10,741 nucleotides of DNA from Thermoplasmata archaeon (GTDB lineage: Archaea > Thermoplasmatota > Thermoplasmata > Lutacidiplasmatales > UBA184): positions 1-10,741 of the forward strand of contig JAKATE010000060.1 in the NCBI GenBank assembly GCA_021828085.1. Direction: 5' to 3'. Positions 1-5,471 of the stretch are shown piece after piece (positions within the stretch are counted from its first letter, which is position 1; every line of letters starts with the position of its first letter). The position numbers and the translations under genes are program-made. The notes under the pieces are model-generated. The model saw only the letters and a program-made list of their open reading frames with translations, searched no databases and was not told the DNA's origin.

Positions 1-109
1 CCGATCTCAGGGCGCAGGCGCGCTGGAGAGCCACCGGGGGAGTCCCGTCCGCCATGCGCCGGGACAGTTCAGCGAGGAGGGGGGCCAATCGTCCCGGGTC
101 CACGCTCAT
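1..109 (-). CDS. Partial gene of unknown function, N-terminus only
   Basis: An ATG at 109-107 on the minus strand opens a frame with no stop for 36 codons, up to the window edge. It begins MSVDPGRLAPLLAELSRR and continues with a helix-like, Ala/Leu/Arg-rich segment. Third codon positions are mostly G or C, as in the clear genes here. A G-rich GGGGGTG run lies about ten bases ahead of the ATG and could act as a weak ribosome binding site. The gene starts about 50 bp after the tRNA-Ser gene on the same strand, so it may share that transcript or have its own weak promoter. The visible part is too short to assign a family. In such GC-rich DNA a chance open frame of this size is possible, so confidence is moderate. 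Confidence 0.42.
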   Translation of the reverse strand, partial: MSVDPGRLAPLLAELSRRMADGTPPVALQRACALRS

Positions 110-159
110 GGGTGGAACGCACCCCCGATCAACGAGCGGGAGGGACGCGGGGAGAGGGG

Positions 160-276
160 CGCCGAGGGGGAGAGTTTCCACCGGGAGGCGTGGTTCCTCC
201 CGGTCTTTGAACTCCCGCGGTGGAGACCACCACGAGCTTTCCAGACTCGCGCCGTACCGGACTGAGCCACCTCGGC
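160..276 (-). tRNA. tRNA-Ser(GGA) with a 32-nt intron in the T loop
   Basis: Read on the minus strand, exon 1 is 276-206 and exon 2 is 173-160, giving an 85-nt mature tRNA. The acceptor arms GCCGAGG and CCTCGGC pair over all seven positions, with discriminator G73 at 160. The D arm is GCTC-AGTCCGGTAC-GGC, with G18G19 present. The anticodon stem CGAGT/GCTCG closes the loop CTGGAAA, placing anticodon GGA at 242-240, which reads the serine codons UCC and UCU. The variable region has a 5-bp arm, GGTGG-TCT-CCACC, as expected for type II serine tRNAs. Without splicing no T arm can form. Removing 205-174 gives GGGAG-TTCAAAT-CTCCC, a perfect five-pair stem with a canonical loop. The terminal CCA is not encoded. 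The anticodon, long arm and G73 agree on serine. Confidence 0.93.
174..205 (-). other. Noncanonical archaeal tRNA intron at position 59/60, BHB type
   Basis: This 32-nt intron lies within the T loop of the serine tRNA. Seen in the sequence are the outer exon helix GGGAG/CTCCC, a 3-nt bulge AAG at the 5' junction, a 3-nt bulge ACT at the 3' junction, and a central four-position helix TTCA/GGAA with three Watson-Crick pairs and one A-G mismatch. A nine-pair intron helix, ACCGGGAGG/CCTCCCGGT, closes a 7-nt loop. Cutting after the second base of each bulge, the usual rule for archaeal splicing endonuclease, yields the canonical loop TTCAAAT. The only irregular part is the mismatch next to the 5' bulge, which makes the motif slightly relaxed. 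Confidence 0.87.
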
Positions 277-302
277 ACGCCCTTCCCGCCACGGAGGGCG
301 CG

Positions 303-312
303 GGATAATAAG
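303..312 (-). promoter_or_regulatory. TATA-like box for the tRNA-Ser gene
   Basis: On the minus strand the bases CTTATTATCC stand out as an AT-rich island in very GC-rich DNA. Their centre is about 31 bp ahead of the mature tRNA 5' end, which leaves a short 5' leader for RNase P to remove. On the plus strand the same island reads GGATAATAAG and could also serve the ABC gene starting at 400, but that would imply a leader of roughly 65 nt. Confidence 0.55.
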
Positions 313-399
313 AGTGCCCTCAGGAAGGGGACGCTCCTCCTCTCGCGTGGTCGCGTTCCGTGCGCTGGCTTCAAGTCCTAGGTCGCACCCCTTCCCGGC

Positions 400-1380
400 A
401 TGGCGCTCGCCGGGGAGACCCCCGTCATCGAGGCGAGGGACCTCCGTCACACCTACGGAGGGAAGACCGAGGCCCTTCGGGGAGTGAGCTTCTCCATCCG
501 CAAGGGGGAGGTCTTCGGCCTCCTCGGGCGCAACGGAGCCGGCAAGTCCACCCTCATCAAGGTCATGACGACCCTGCTGCGCCCCTCACAGGGTTATCTC
601 CGGGTCCTGGGGATGGACCCCGCCCACGAGGGGCGCAGGATCCGCGAGCGGATCGGGGTGGTGCAGCAGGGCGAGTCCTTCGACTTCACCTCGGTGGAGG
701 GGAACCTTCGCATCTACGGGGTCCTCTGGGGCCTCCCGCGGGAGGAGCGCGAGCGCCGTTGTGAGGCGCTGCTCGAGCGCTTCGAGCTCACCCCGCTCCG
801 CAAGCGCCGCTCCTTCGACCTCTCCGGCGGCCAGAAGCGCCGGGTCCAGGTGGCGCGGGAGTTCATGCACGACATGGACGTGCTCTTCCTCGACGAACCC
901 ACGGTCGGCCTGGACATCCTGATGCGACGGGAGCTGCTCGACTCGATCCGCCGGGAGGTCTCCCGGGGGCTCACGGTGGTCTTCACCACCCACAACCTGG
1001 AGGAGGCCGACTACCTGTGCGACCGCGTGGCGGTCATCGAGCAGGGGAAGGTCCTCGTCCTCGATGAGGTGGAGAACCTCAAGCGATTGTACGGGGGGAA
1101 GAAGAGCATCGAGCTCACCCTCGGCCCGGGGGACCCCACGCCCTTCTTCCGCCGGCTCTCGGAGGGGCTCCCCCCCACCGACACCCTCACCCCCCAGGGG
1201 AACAGTGCGCTCCTCCTCACCGAGGAGCCCAAGCGCGCCCTGGCCCTGATCCTCGAGATCTCCCGCCAGACCGACGTCCCGCTCGAGTGGCTCAACATCC
1301 GGAAGAACACCCTCGAGGACGTCTTCCTCCACTCCATCGAACCGGAGGTGAGCCCCCGTGGCCCTGCCCAACCTCCTTAG
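400..1380 (+). CDS. ABC-2 exporter ATP-binding protein, DrrA-like (326 aa)
   Basis: This is the cytoplasmic ATPase that drives the permease encoded directly downstream. The nucleotide-binding domain covers about residues 8-225. It has Walker A GRNGAGKST (43-51), a Q-loop at Q89-Q90, an intact signature LSGGQ (141-145), Walker B VLFLDE (161-166, catalytic E166), D-loop GLD and H-loop H198. The remaining hundred or so residues form the C-terminal accessory domain (DUF4162-like) common in DrrA/CcmA-type ATPases of ABC-2 exporters. The length is normal for the family. The ATG at 400 has no good ribosome binding site, and only a weak AT-richer patch (369-380) sits about 25 bp ahead, so a leaderless start is likely. 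The stop lies 23 nt inside the next gene, indicating coupled translation. The substrate cannot be read from the sequence: DrrA homologues export lipids, glycans, peptides or drugs. Confidence 0.93.
   Translation: MALAGETPVIEARDLRHTYGGKTEALRGVSFSIRKGEVFGLLGRNGAGKSTLIKVMTTLLRPSQGYLRVLGMDPAHEGRRIRERIGVVQQGESFDFTSVEGNLRIYGVLWGLPREERERRCEALLERFELTPLRKRRSFDLSGGQKRRVQVAREFMHDMDVLFLDEPTVGLDILMRRELLDSIRREVSRGLTVVFTTHNLEEADYLCDRVAVIEQGKVLVLDEVENLKRLYGGKKSIELTLGPGDPTPFFRRLSEGLPPTDTLTPQGNSALLLTEEPKRALALILEISRQTDVPLEWLNIRKNTLEDVFLHSIEPEVSPRGPAQPP
1344..1350 (+). promoter_or_regulatory. Strong Shine-Dalgarno site fixing the GTG start of the permease
   Basis: GGAGGTG lies inside the end of the ATPase gene, seven bases ahead of the GTG at 1358. 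It is a near-perfect archaeal ribosome binding site and settles the non-ATG start, which would otherwise be doubtful because it overlaps the upstream gene by 23 nt. Confidence 0.75.
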
Positions 1381-2122
1381 GCTCGTCTACCGCAACATCC
1401 GGGTGAACACCGACCCCGGGAGCCTCGTCATCCTCGTGGGGCTCCCTGGGCTCTACCTGGTCTTCTTCGGTTTCGGCTTCCAGTCCCTCGCCGGGAGCGC
1501 CGGGGGGAACGCCTATGTGAGCTTCCTCACGCCGGGCATCATGTCCTTCCAGGCGGTCATGGCCGGGACCGTCGGGGGGAGCATGCTCTGGGCCGACCGC
1601 CGCTACGGCATGCTCGCCCAGCTGCTGGTGGGGCCGTTCACCCCCTTGCAGTACCTGCTCGGGATCATGCTCACCAGCATCCTCTTCGGGCTGGGCGGGG
1701 CGCTGGTGATGCTCGGGATCGCCTTCCTCATCGGCGTGGCCGGCCCGGCCGGTGCCCTCGCGATCTTGGTCATGCTGGCCATCATCACGCTGGGCTCGAT
1801 ATTCTTCGGCTCGCTCATGCTGCTCATCTCGGCGTTGGTGAAGTCCAACAATGCGTACAACAGCATCCAGATCCTGGTGATCTTCTTCGTCAACTTTGCG
1901 AGCACCGTCTTCTACCCGCTCACCGGCTCCCTCCCGTCGGCGATCCAGGTCCTCTTCTGGCTCAATCCGCTCACCTACATCGCCGACGGGGTGCGCGGGA
2001 GCTACTTCTCCGATCTGACCGCGCAGAACGGCCTCATGCTCCTCGTCCTCGCCGTCGAGACCGCCTTCCTGCTCTTCCTGGCGGTCCGCGCCTACCTGCG
2101 CTCGGACGTCAGCCTGGAGTGA
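1358..2122 (+). CDS. ABC-2 type transporter permease, DrrB-like (254 aa)
   Basis: This is the membrane subunit of the exporter powered by the ATPase at 400-1380. The length is typical of ABC-2 permeases. Six hydrophobic segments are visible at about residues 22-40, 55-77, 98-125, 131-160, 168-189 and 226-245. Before the last segment comes the conserved family stretch NPLTYIADGVRG (203-214), and the arginines of RRYGML (81-86) lie in the first cytoplasmic loop, which couples to the ATPase. The GTG start is supported by the GGAGGTG site seven bases upstream. The pair presumably works as a dimer of dimers exporting an amphipathic substrate across the cytoplasmic membrane. There is no substrate-specific neighbour, so the cargo is unknown. 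Confidence 0.93.
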   Translation: MALPNLLRLVYRNIRVNTDPGSLVILVGLPGLYLVFFGFGFQSLAGSAGGNAYVSFLTPGIMSFQAVMAGTVGGSMLWADRRYGMLAQLLVGPFTPLQYLLGIMLTSILFGLGGALVMLGIAFLIGVAGPAGALAILVMLAIITLGSIFFGSLMLLISALVKSNNAYNSIQILVIFFVNFASTVFYPLTGSLPSAIQVLFWLNPLTYIADGVRGSYFSDLTAQNGLMLLVLAVETAFLLFLAVRAYLRSDVSLE

Positions 2123-2160
2123 GACCCCGCCACCGCCCTCCCCGGGAGGGCCCCGGGGTC
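2123..2160. terminator. GC-rich nested hairpin between convergent genes
   Basis: Directly after the permease stop, GACCCCG (2123-2129) pairs with CGGGGTC (2154-2160), and inside it GCCCTC (2135-2140) pairs with GAGGGC (2146-2151) around a five-base loop. It fills most of the 54-bp gap between two genes that face each other, so it could help end transcription from both sides. No U-tract follows on the plus strand. On the minus strand the zinc-ribbon gene ends in a short T run just before its stop. The fold is clear, the function inferred; archaeal termination usually relies on U-tracts rather than hairpins. Confidence 0.4.
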
Positions 2161-2176
2161 CCCTGGAACGGCCCCT

Positions 2177-2413
2177 TCACGAAAAGGAGGGAGAGTAGCC
2201 GCAGCGCGGGCAGCTGAGGTGGGCATCGAGCTCCGTCCAGAGGCCGCACTCCGGGCAGGGGCCCATCTCGCTCCCCGCCGGGACCGAACAGTCGAAGCAA
2301 CGGCCGTGGCGCTGGTCCTCGGGGAGGACCACCATCTCCTTCCCGCAGCTGACGCAGTGCTGGAACCGCTCCTCTCGGGAGGAGAAGCTCCGTGCGTCCG
2401 CTGAGAGAAGCAT
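2177..2413 (-). CDS. Small double zinc-ribbon protein (78 aa)
   Basis: The protein carries four CxxC pairs: C20/C23, C39/C42, C53/C56 and C68/C71. Spacing suggests two consecutive zinc ribbons, one formed by the first two knuckles and one by the last two. The final GPCPEC...SCPRCGY part has the look of rubredoxin-like or TFIIB/RNA-polymerase-type ribbons. No other domain, signal peptide or membrane segment is present. Small proteins of this type in archaea act as transcription or translation factors, metal chaperones or protein-binding modules, and which applies here cannot be told. The ATG at 2413 is preceded about 30 bp upstream by a TATA-like box, so the mRNA is probably almost leaderless. 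The cysteine pattern strongly supports this as a real gene against the longer overlapping frames. Confidence 0.85.
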   Translation of the reverse strand: MLLSADARSFSSREERFQHCVSCGKEMVVLPEDQRHGRCFDCSVPAGSEMGPCPECGLWTELDAHLSCPRCGYSPSFS

Positions 2414-2440
2414 GACGAGGCGGCCGACTATTATCCCGAC

Positions 2441-2448
2441 TCATAAAG
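2441..2448 (-). promoter_or_regulatory. TATA-like box for the zinc-ribbon gene
   Basis: CTTTATGA on the minus strand is centred about 31 bp ahead of the ATG at 2413, placing the transcription start within roughly seven bases of the start codon. A second AT-rich patch, GGGATAATA (2437-2429), lies between this box and the gene. The rest of the interval 2449-2541, up to the end of the permease gene on the same strand, shows no other recognisable signal. Confidence 0.55.
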
Positions 2449-2541
2449 GTTGGGCCGCGGCTCGCGCTCCGGTCTCCCTATCGGTGCCCCCTCGGAGGTC
2501 CGGAGCCCTCCCCCGGGACCTTCCGGCGGCTTCTCCCGAAC

Positions 2542-3294
2542 TCACCGCTCCCGCCACTGGGCCTTCGTCCACGCCAGGACGAAGAGAATCACCGCAGCCG
2601 CCAGCAGGACCCCCGCGTCGAGGAGCGCCCCTCCGAGGGTGAGCGGGGTGGGGGAGATCCCCAGGGCCCCCTGCACCAGGTTGGCCGCCCAGGTCGTGGG
2701 GAAGACGTAGGCGACCGGCCGCAGGAAGGTCGGCCATCGGGAGATCGGGTAGTAGACCGGCGGGATCACCGTCAGGGCGAGGGAGATGAGGGGGCTCACC
2801 GCGAAAGTCTCCCGGACGTCCGCGAGGTACGTCGCCAGCGTGAATCCCAGCGCGCTCGCGAAGACCCAGAGCAGCACGAGCGTCGCGACCACCGCGAGCC
2901 CCCCGAGGAAGACGTAGTGGCCGTAGATCACCGAGAGCAGCGCGAAGACGGTCATGCCCGGGATGGCGTAGACGAACTCGCTCAAGGCCATCCCCGAGAC
3001 GTAGAGGCCCGCCGACAGGGGGGAGGCGACCACCATGTCCTGGAGCTTCAGGTCCTGCTTGTAGTGCGAGAGGTCCGTCTGCAGGGAGGTCCCGATGGAG
3101 AGGATGGTCAGGATCATCCCCCCCGCCACCCCGAACGGGATGGCGGGCGCCCCCCCGACGATGGCGATGAAGAAGAGGAAGGAGAAGGGGCTGGTGAGCG
3201 TGTTGATCAGGTAGAGCGGCTGCCGTTTCATCGGCAAAAGGCCGTTCATCGAGATCAGCGACCAGATCTGTCGCCCCCAGGCGAACCTAGCCAT
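2542..3294 (-). CDS. ABC-2 type transporter permease (250 aa)
   Basis: This is the membrane subunit of the second ABC-2 exporter. About six hydrophobic segments are visible, near residues 31-47, 53-70, 96-121, 128-155, 165-182 and 222-242. The stretch PPVYYPISRWPTFLRPVAYVFPTTW (about 178-202; shown as PPVYYPIS...RPVAYVFPTTW) is the re-entrant or loop motif preceding the last helix in this family. The ATG overlaps the stop of the ATPase gene by eight bases (ATGGCTAG), so the two subunits are translationally coupled. It is not closely similar to the permease at 1358-2122 when the two are read side by side, so the exporters do not look like a recent duplication. Substrate unknown. Confidence 0.9.
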   Translation of the reverse strand: MARFAWGRQIWSLISMNGLLPMKRQPLYLINTLTSPFSFLFFIAIVGGAPAIPFGVAGGMILTILSIGTSLQTDLSHYKQDLKLQDMVVASPLSAGLYVSGMALSEFVYAIPGMTVFALLSVIYGHYVFLGGLAVVATLVLLWVFASALGFTLATYLADVRETFAVSPLISLALTVIPPVYYPISRWPTFLRPVAYVFPTTWAANLVQGALGISPTPLTLGGALLDAGVLLAAAVILFVLAWTKAQWRER

Positions 3295-4228
3295 GTTCGG
3301 CCTCCTCGCCGGCCTCGTTCTGGAACTCCTCGCCCACCATCTGGATGAAGATGTCCTCGAGGCTCACCGGGCCGAGGGCGAGGCGGGCGCCCCGCTCGAG
3401 CCCGCGCCGGGCGATCTCCCGGGCCTCCTCCTCGTGGGTGAAGACCAGGAGCCGCGTCCCGATGCGCGAGACCTCGCCATAGCTTCGGAGCTCCTCCTCG
3501 GTGAAGCCGCTCTCCACCGAGACCCGGTAGGGGTAGCGCACGTGGGAGGCGACCTCGCGCGGGGTCCCCTCGAGCAGGAGACGTCCCCCCTCGAGGAGCG
3601 CGAGGCGGTCCGAGAGCGCCTCCGCTTCGTCGAGGTAGTGCGTGGTGAGCACCACCGTCCGGTGCTCGCCCACCGCCTTCCGGATGGCCGCCCAGACGCT
3701 CCGGCGGGCCAGCGGGTCGAGGCCCGTGGTCGGCTCGTCGAGAAAGATCATCTCGGCATCCGAGGCCATGACCATGGCGACCATGGCCCGGCGGCGGAGC
3801 CCCCCGGAGAGGCGGTTCACCTGCACGTCGGCCCAGGGGATCAGCGCGAGCTCCTGGAGGGCCACCTTCGAGCGCTCCTCGGCCTCCCGTCGGGGGGTCC
3901 CGCGCATCCGTAGATAGTAGGCCACGAGCTCGCGCGGCGTGAGCCAGTAGAGCGGCCGGGACTCCTGGGGGATCACAGCGATGCGCCGACGGACCTCGGG
4001 CGCCTCGCTCACCACGTCCTGGCCCAGCACTGAGAGATGTCCGGACGTGGGGAGGAGCTGGGTGGTGGCGATGCGGACGAAGGTGGTCTTCCCGGCCCCG
4101 TTACGGCCGATGAGCCCGAGCAGCCCTCCCTGGGGGATCCGAAGGTCGAGCCCCGTGAGCGCCTGGCGAGAGCCGCCGCGCCATACGTAGCGCCTTCCGA
4201 GCTCCTTCGCGACCAGGGCGTCCGGCAT
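3287..4228 (-). CDS. ABC-2 exporter ATP-binding protein (313 aa)
   Basis: This cytoplasmic ATPase is paired with the permease at 3294-2542. Its motifs are Walker A GRNGAGKTT (41-49), Q-loop Q88, signature LSGGL (140-144), Walker B MIFLDE (160-165, catalytic E165), D-loop GLD and H-loop H197. The signature ends in Leu instead of Gln, a variation often seen in DrrA/CcmA-type ATPases (LSGGMRRR and similar), so activity is expected. Residues after about 215 form the C-terminal accessory domain. The gene begins 48 bp after purP on the same strand, yet a TATA-like sequence 28 bp ahead of the ATG suggests its own leaderless transcript. Read-through from purP is also possible. Confidence 0.93.
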   Translation of the reverse strand: MPDALVAKELGRRYVWRGGSRQALTGLDLRIPQGGLLGLIGRNGAGKTTFVRIATTQLLPTSGHLSVLGQDVVSEAPEVRRRIAVIPQESRPLYWLTPRELVAYYLRMRGTPRREAEERSKVALQELALIPWADVQVNRLSGGLRRRAMVAMVMASDAEMIFLDEPTTGLDPLARRSVWAAIRKAVGEHRTVVLTTHYLDEAEALSDRLALLEGGRLLLEGTPREVASHVRYPYRVSVESGFTEEELRSYGEVSRIGTRLLVFTHEEEAREIARRGLERGARLALGPVSLEDIFIQMVGEEFQNEAGEEAEHG

Positions 4229-4251
4229 GAGCGCGCGGAGAGGGGGCTCGG

Positions 4252-4261
4252 GGGTTAAGGA
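4252..4261 (-). promoter_or_regulatory. TATA-like box for the second ABC-2 exporter
   Basis: TCCTTAACCC on the minus strand is centred about 28 bp before the ATG at 4228, the right distance for a leaderless archaeal mRNA. It is a weak match to the TATA consensus, but it is the only AT-containing patch in the 48-bp gap after purP. Confidence 0.42.
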
Positions 4262-4276
4262 TGGGCTTTCCCGAGA

Positions 4277-5344
4277 CTAGCTCAAGACCTCGGTGAGGCG
4301 CCCCTCGCGCTCGGCCCGGCGGAGCTCCAGGGCGATCCGTCGGCCCGTGGAGAGACCGGGGGAGTAGAGGTCCGAGTACGGCGAGCCCGAGATGAACAGG
4401 TTCGTTCCCGCCACGATCCGCGTGGAGATCTCGAAGACGTAGAAGTTGAGCTCCTCGGTCATGATCCCCTCCACGCAGAAGGGACCGACCATCCCGCCGA
4501 AGAGCTCGATGGAGCGTTCCACGATGCGCTCCCCGATCTCGAAGACCTGCGGGAGGAGGGACTCGCGCAGGACCACCGGGACGTTCCCCGTGACCACGAA
4601 GGTCGGTCGGATCCCGCTCTTGATGAGCTCCTCCTGGCTGCCGAGTTTGTAGAGCTCGTCGATGTTGGCCTCGTCGCGCCGGTCCATCCCGAGGAGCTCG
4701 AGCGAGCCTTCCCCCACCCGGTAGCCGTCCTCCGAGAGGGGGGAGTAGAAGAAGTGAAGGTAGTAGCGCGTCCCGATGACGTACTGCTGGATCACGTGGG
4801 GCTCGGTGATGGTGTAGCCCTCGAGCTCCTGGCGGTCCTTCGCCAGGATGAAGCCCCGTCCCCCCTTCGCCCCGTAGTACTTCACGATCACCGGGCCGTC
4901 CACCTCGGAGGGGTCGGCGTAGCGCCGGGGCATCCGGACGCCGGCGCCCTCGAGCCATTCGCGCTCCTTCTCCCGGTCCGACTCCCAGGCGAGGACGCGG
5001 CGGTTGCCGAAGACCGGGACCGGCAGCTTCGAGAAGGCCTCCGGTCCGACATACTCCACGAAGGAACCGGTGGGGACGAGGAGGGCGTTCTCCGCCTGGA
5101 GGCGCTCGGCGTACCTCGGGAGGTCCGAGAACTTGTTCACGGTGAGGAAGGAATCCGGACGCGCCAGGGGGAACGCCTCATAGAAGCGCGGCGGCTCGCC
5201 CTGGGCGATGCCGAGCGTCCGGTAGCCCTCCTTGCGCGCCCCATGGAAGATCTGCAGGCTCGAGTGGGAGCAAAGGGTGGTCAGGGAGGCGGGTGCGTGC
5301 TTCAGAGGCTCGAGGAACTCCTCGGTGCAGAGCTTCTGTGCCAT
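4277..5344 (-). CDS. purP: Formate-dependent AICAR formyl ligase PurP (355 aa)
   Basis: PurP is the archaeal ATP-grasp enzyme that uses ATP and formate to convert AICAR to FAICAR, the penultimate step of IMP synthesis, in place of the folate-dependent PurH activity. Family landmarks as recalled from methanogen PurP are CSHSSLQIFHGARKEG (25-40, including H27), VPTGSF (90-95), FGNRRVLAWESDR (112-124), VIVKYYGAKGGRGF (152-165), ELLGMDRRDEANID (216-229), GNVPVVLRESLLPQVF (253-268) and the C-terminal YVFEISTRIVAGTN (302-315). The two halves correspond to the DUF1246 and DUF1297 regions, and the length matches characterised members (about 360 aa). I chose the ATG at 5344 over a GTG at 5422. The ATG has GGTGA eight bases upstream and a TATA-like CATATG 26 bp upstream, and the extra 26 residues of the longer form have no counterpart in the family. 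Archaea often carry PurP paralogues of unclear function, which is the main uncertainty. Confidence 0.93.
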   Translation of the reverse strand: MAQKLCTEEFLEPLKHAPASLTTLCSHSSLQIFHGARKEGYRTLGIAQGEPPRFYEAFPLARPDSFLTVNKFSDLPRYAERLQAENALLVPTGSFVEYVGPEAFSKLPVPVFGNRRVLAWESDREKEREWLEGAGVRMPRRYADPSEVDGPVIVKYYGAKGGRGFILAKDRQELEGYTITEPHVIQQYVIGTRYYLHFFYSPLSEDGYRVGEGSLELLGMDRRDEANIDELYKLGSQEELIKSGIRPTFVVTGNVPVVLRESLLPQVFEIGERIVERSIELFGGMVGPFCVEGIMTEELNFYVFEISTRIVAGTNLFISGSPYSDLYSPGLSTGRRIALELRRAEREGRLTEVLS

Positions 5345-5352
5345 TAGGACCG

Positions 5353-5374
5353 TCACCAGGCTCCCCCATATGTC
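5353..5374 (-). promoter_or_regulatory. purP promoter and start region
   Basis: On the minus strand the purine-rich stretch GGGAAAGGA leads into CATATG (5372-5367), resembling a BRE plus TATA box centred 26 bp before the ATG at 5344. Within the same interval GGTGA (5357-5353) sits eight bases ahead of the ATG and matches the archaeal Shine-Dalgarno core. The two signals are partly exclusive. A leaderless mRNA from CATATG would lack GGTGA, while a leadered mRNA would need a promoter further up, for example the GTTTTAGG patch at 5455-5448. Confidence 0.5.
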
Positions 5375-5440
5375 CTTTCCCTTACCGGGCGCGCGAAGGA
5401 GGCCCTCGCCGAGCCCCCGCACGGACCGGATTTGCGAGTC

Positions 5441-5448
5441 CTTATCTG
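5441..5448 (+). promoter_or_regulatory. TATA-like box for the FtsX-type ABC operon
   Basis: CTTATCTG is centred 27-28 bp ahead of the ATG at 5472, the spacing expected for a leaderless archaeal transcript. No Shine-Dalgarno sequence precedes that ATG, which agrees with leaderless translation. The box lies in a 127-bp divergent spacer shared with purP. Confidence 0.55.
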
Positions 5449-5471
5449 CCTAAAACGGACCCTCGAAGGCT

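Noticed and set aside
106..450. Minus-strand open frame across the tRNA and into the ABC gene
   Set aside because: It runs through a clearly folded tRNA gene and the start of a confirmed ATPase; the translation has no protein-like features.
400..2122. Naming the exporter as a daunorubicin resistance system
   Set aside because: DrrA/DrrB resemblance indicates the ABC-2 exporter type only; nothing here shows drug specificity or a biosynthetic cluster.
2109..2444. A 111-codon frame overlapping the zinc-ribbon gene
   Set aside because: The other frame has eight regularly spaced cysteines and a well-placed promoter; this one is Pro/Arg/Gly-rich noise.
4101..4958. A 285-codon minus frame across purP and the ATPase gene
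   Set aside because: It is a frame-shifted shadow of two recognised genes and is Arg/Gly/Pro-rich without motifs.
5345..5422. N-terminal extension of purP from a GTG at 5422
   Set aside because: The extra 26 residues have no counterpart in recalled PurP sequences, and the ATG at 5344 has both GGTGA and a TATA-like box in suitable positions.
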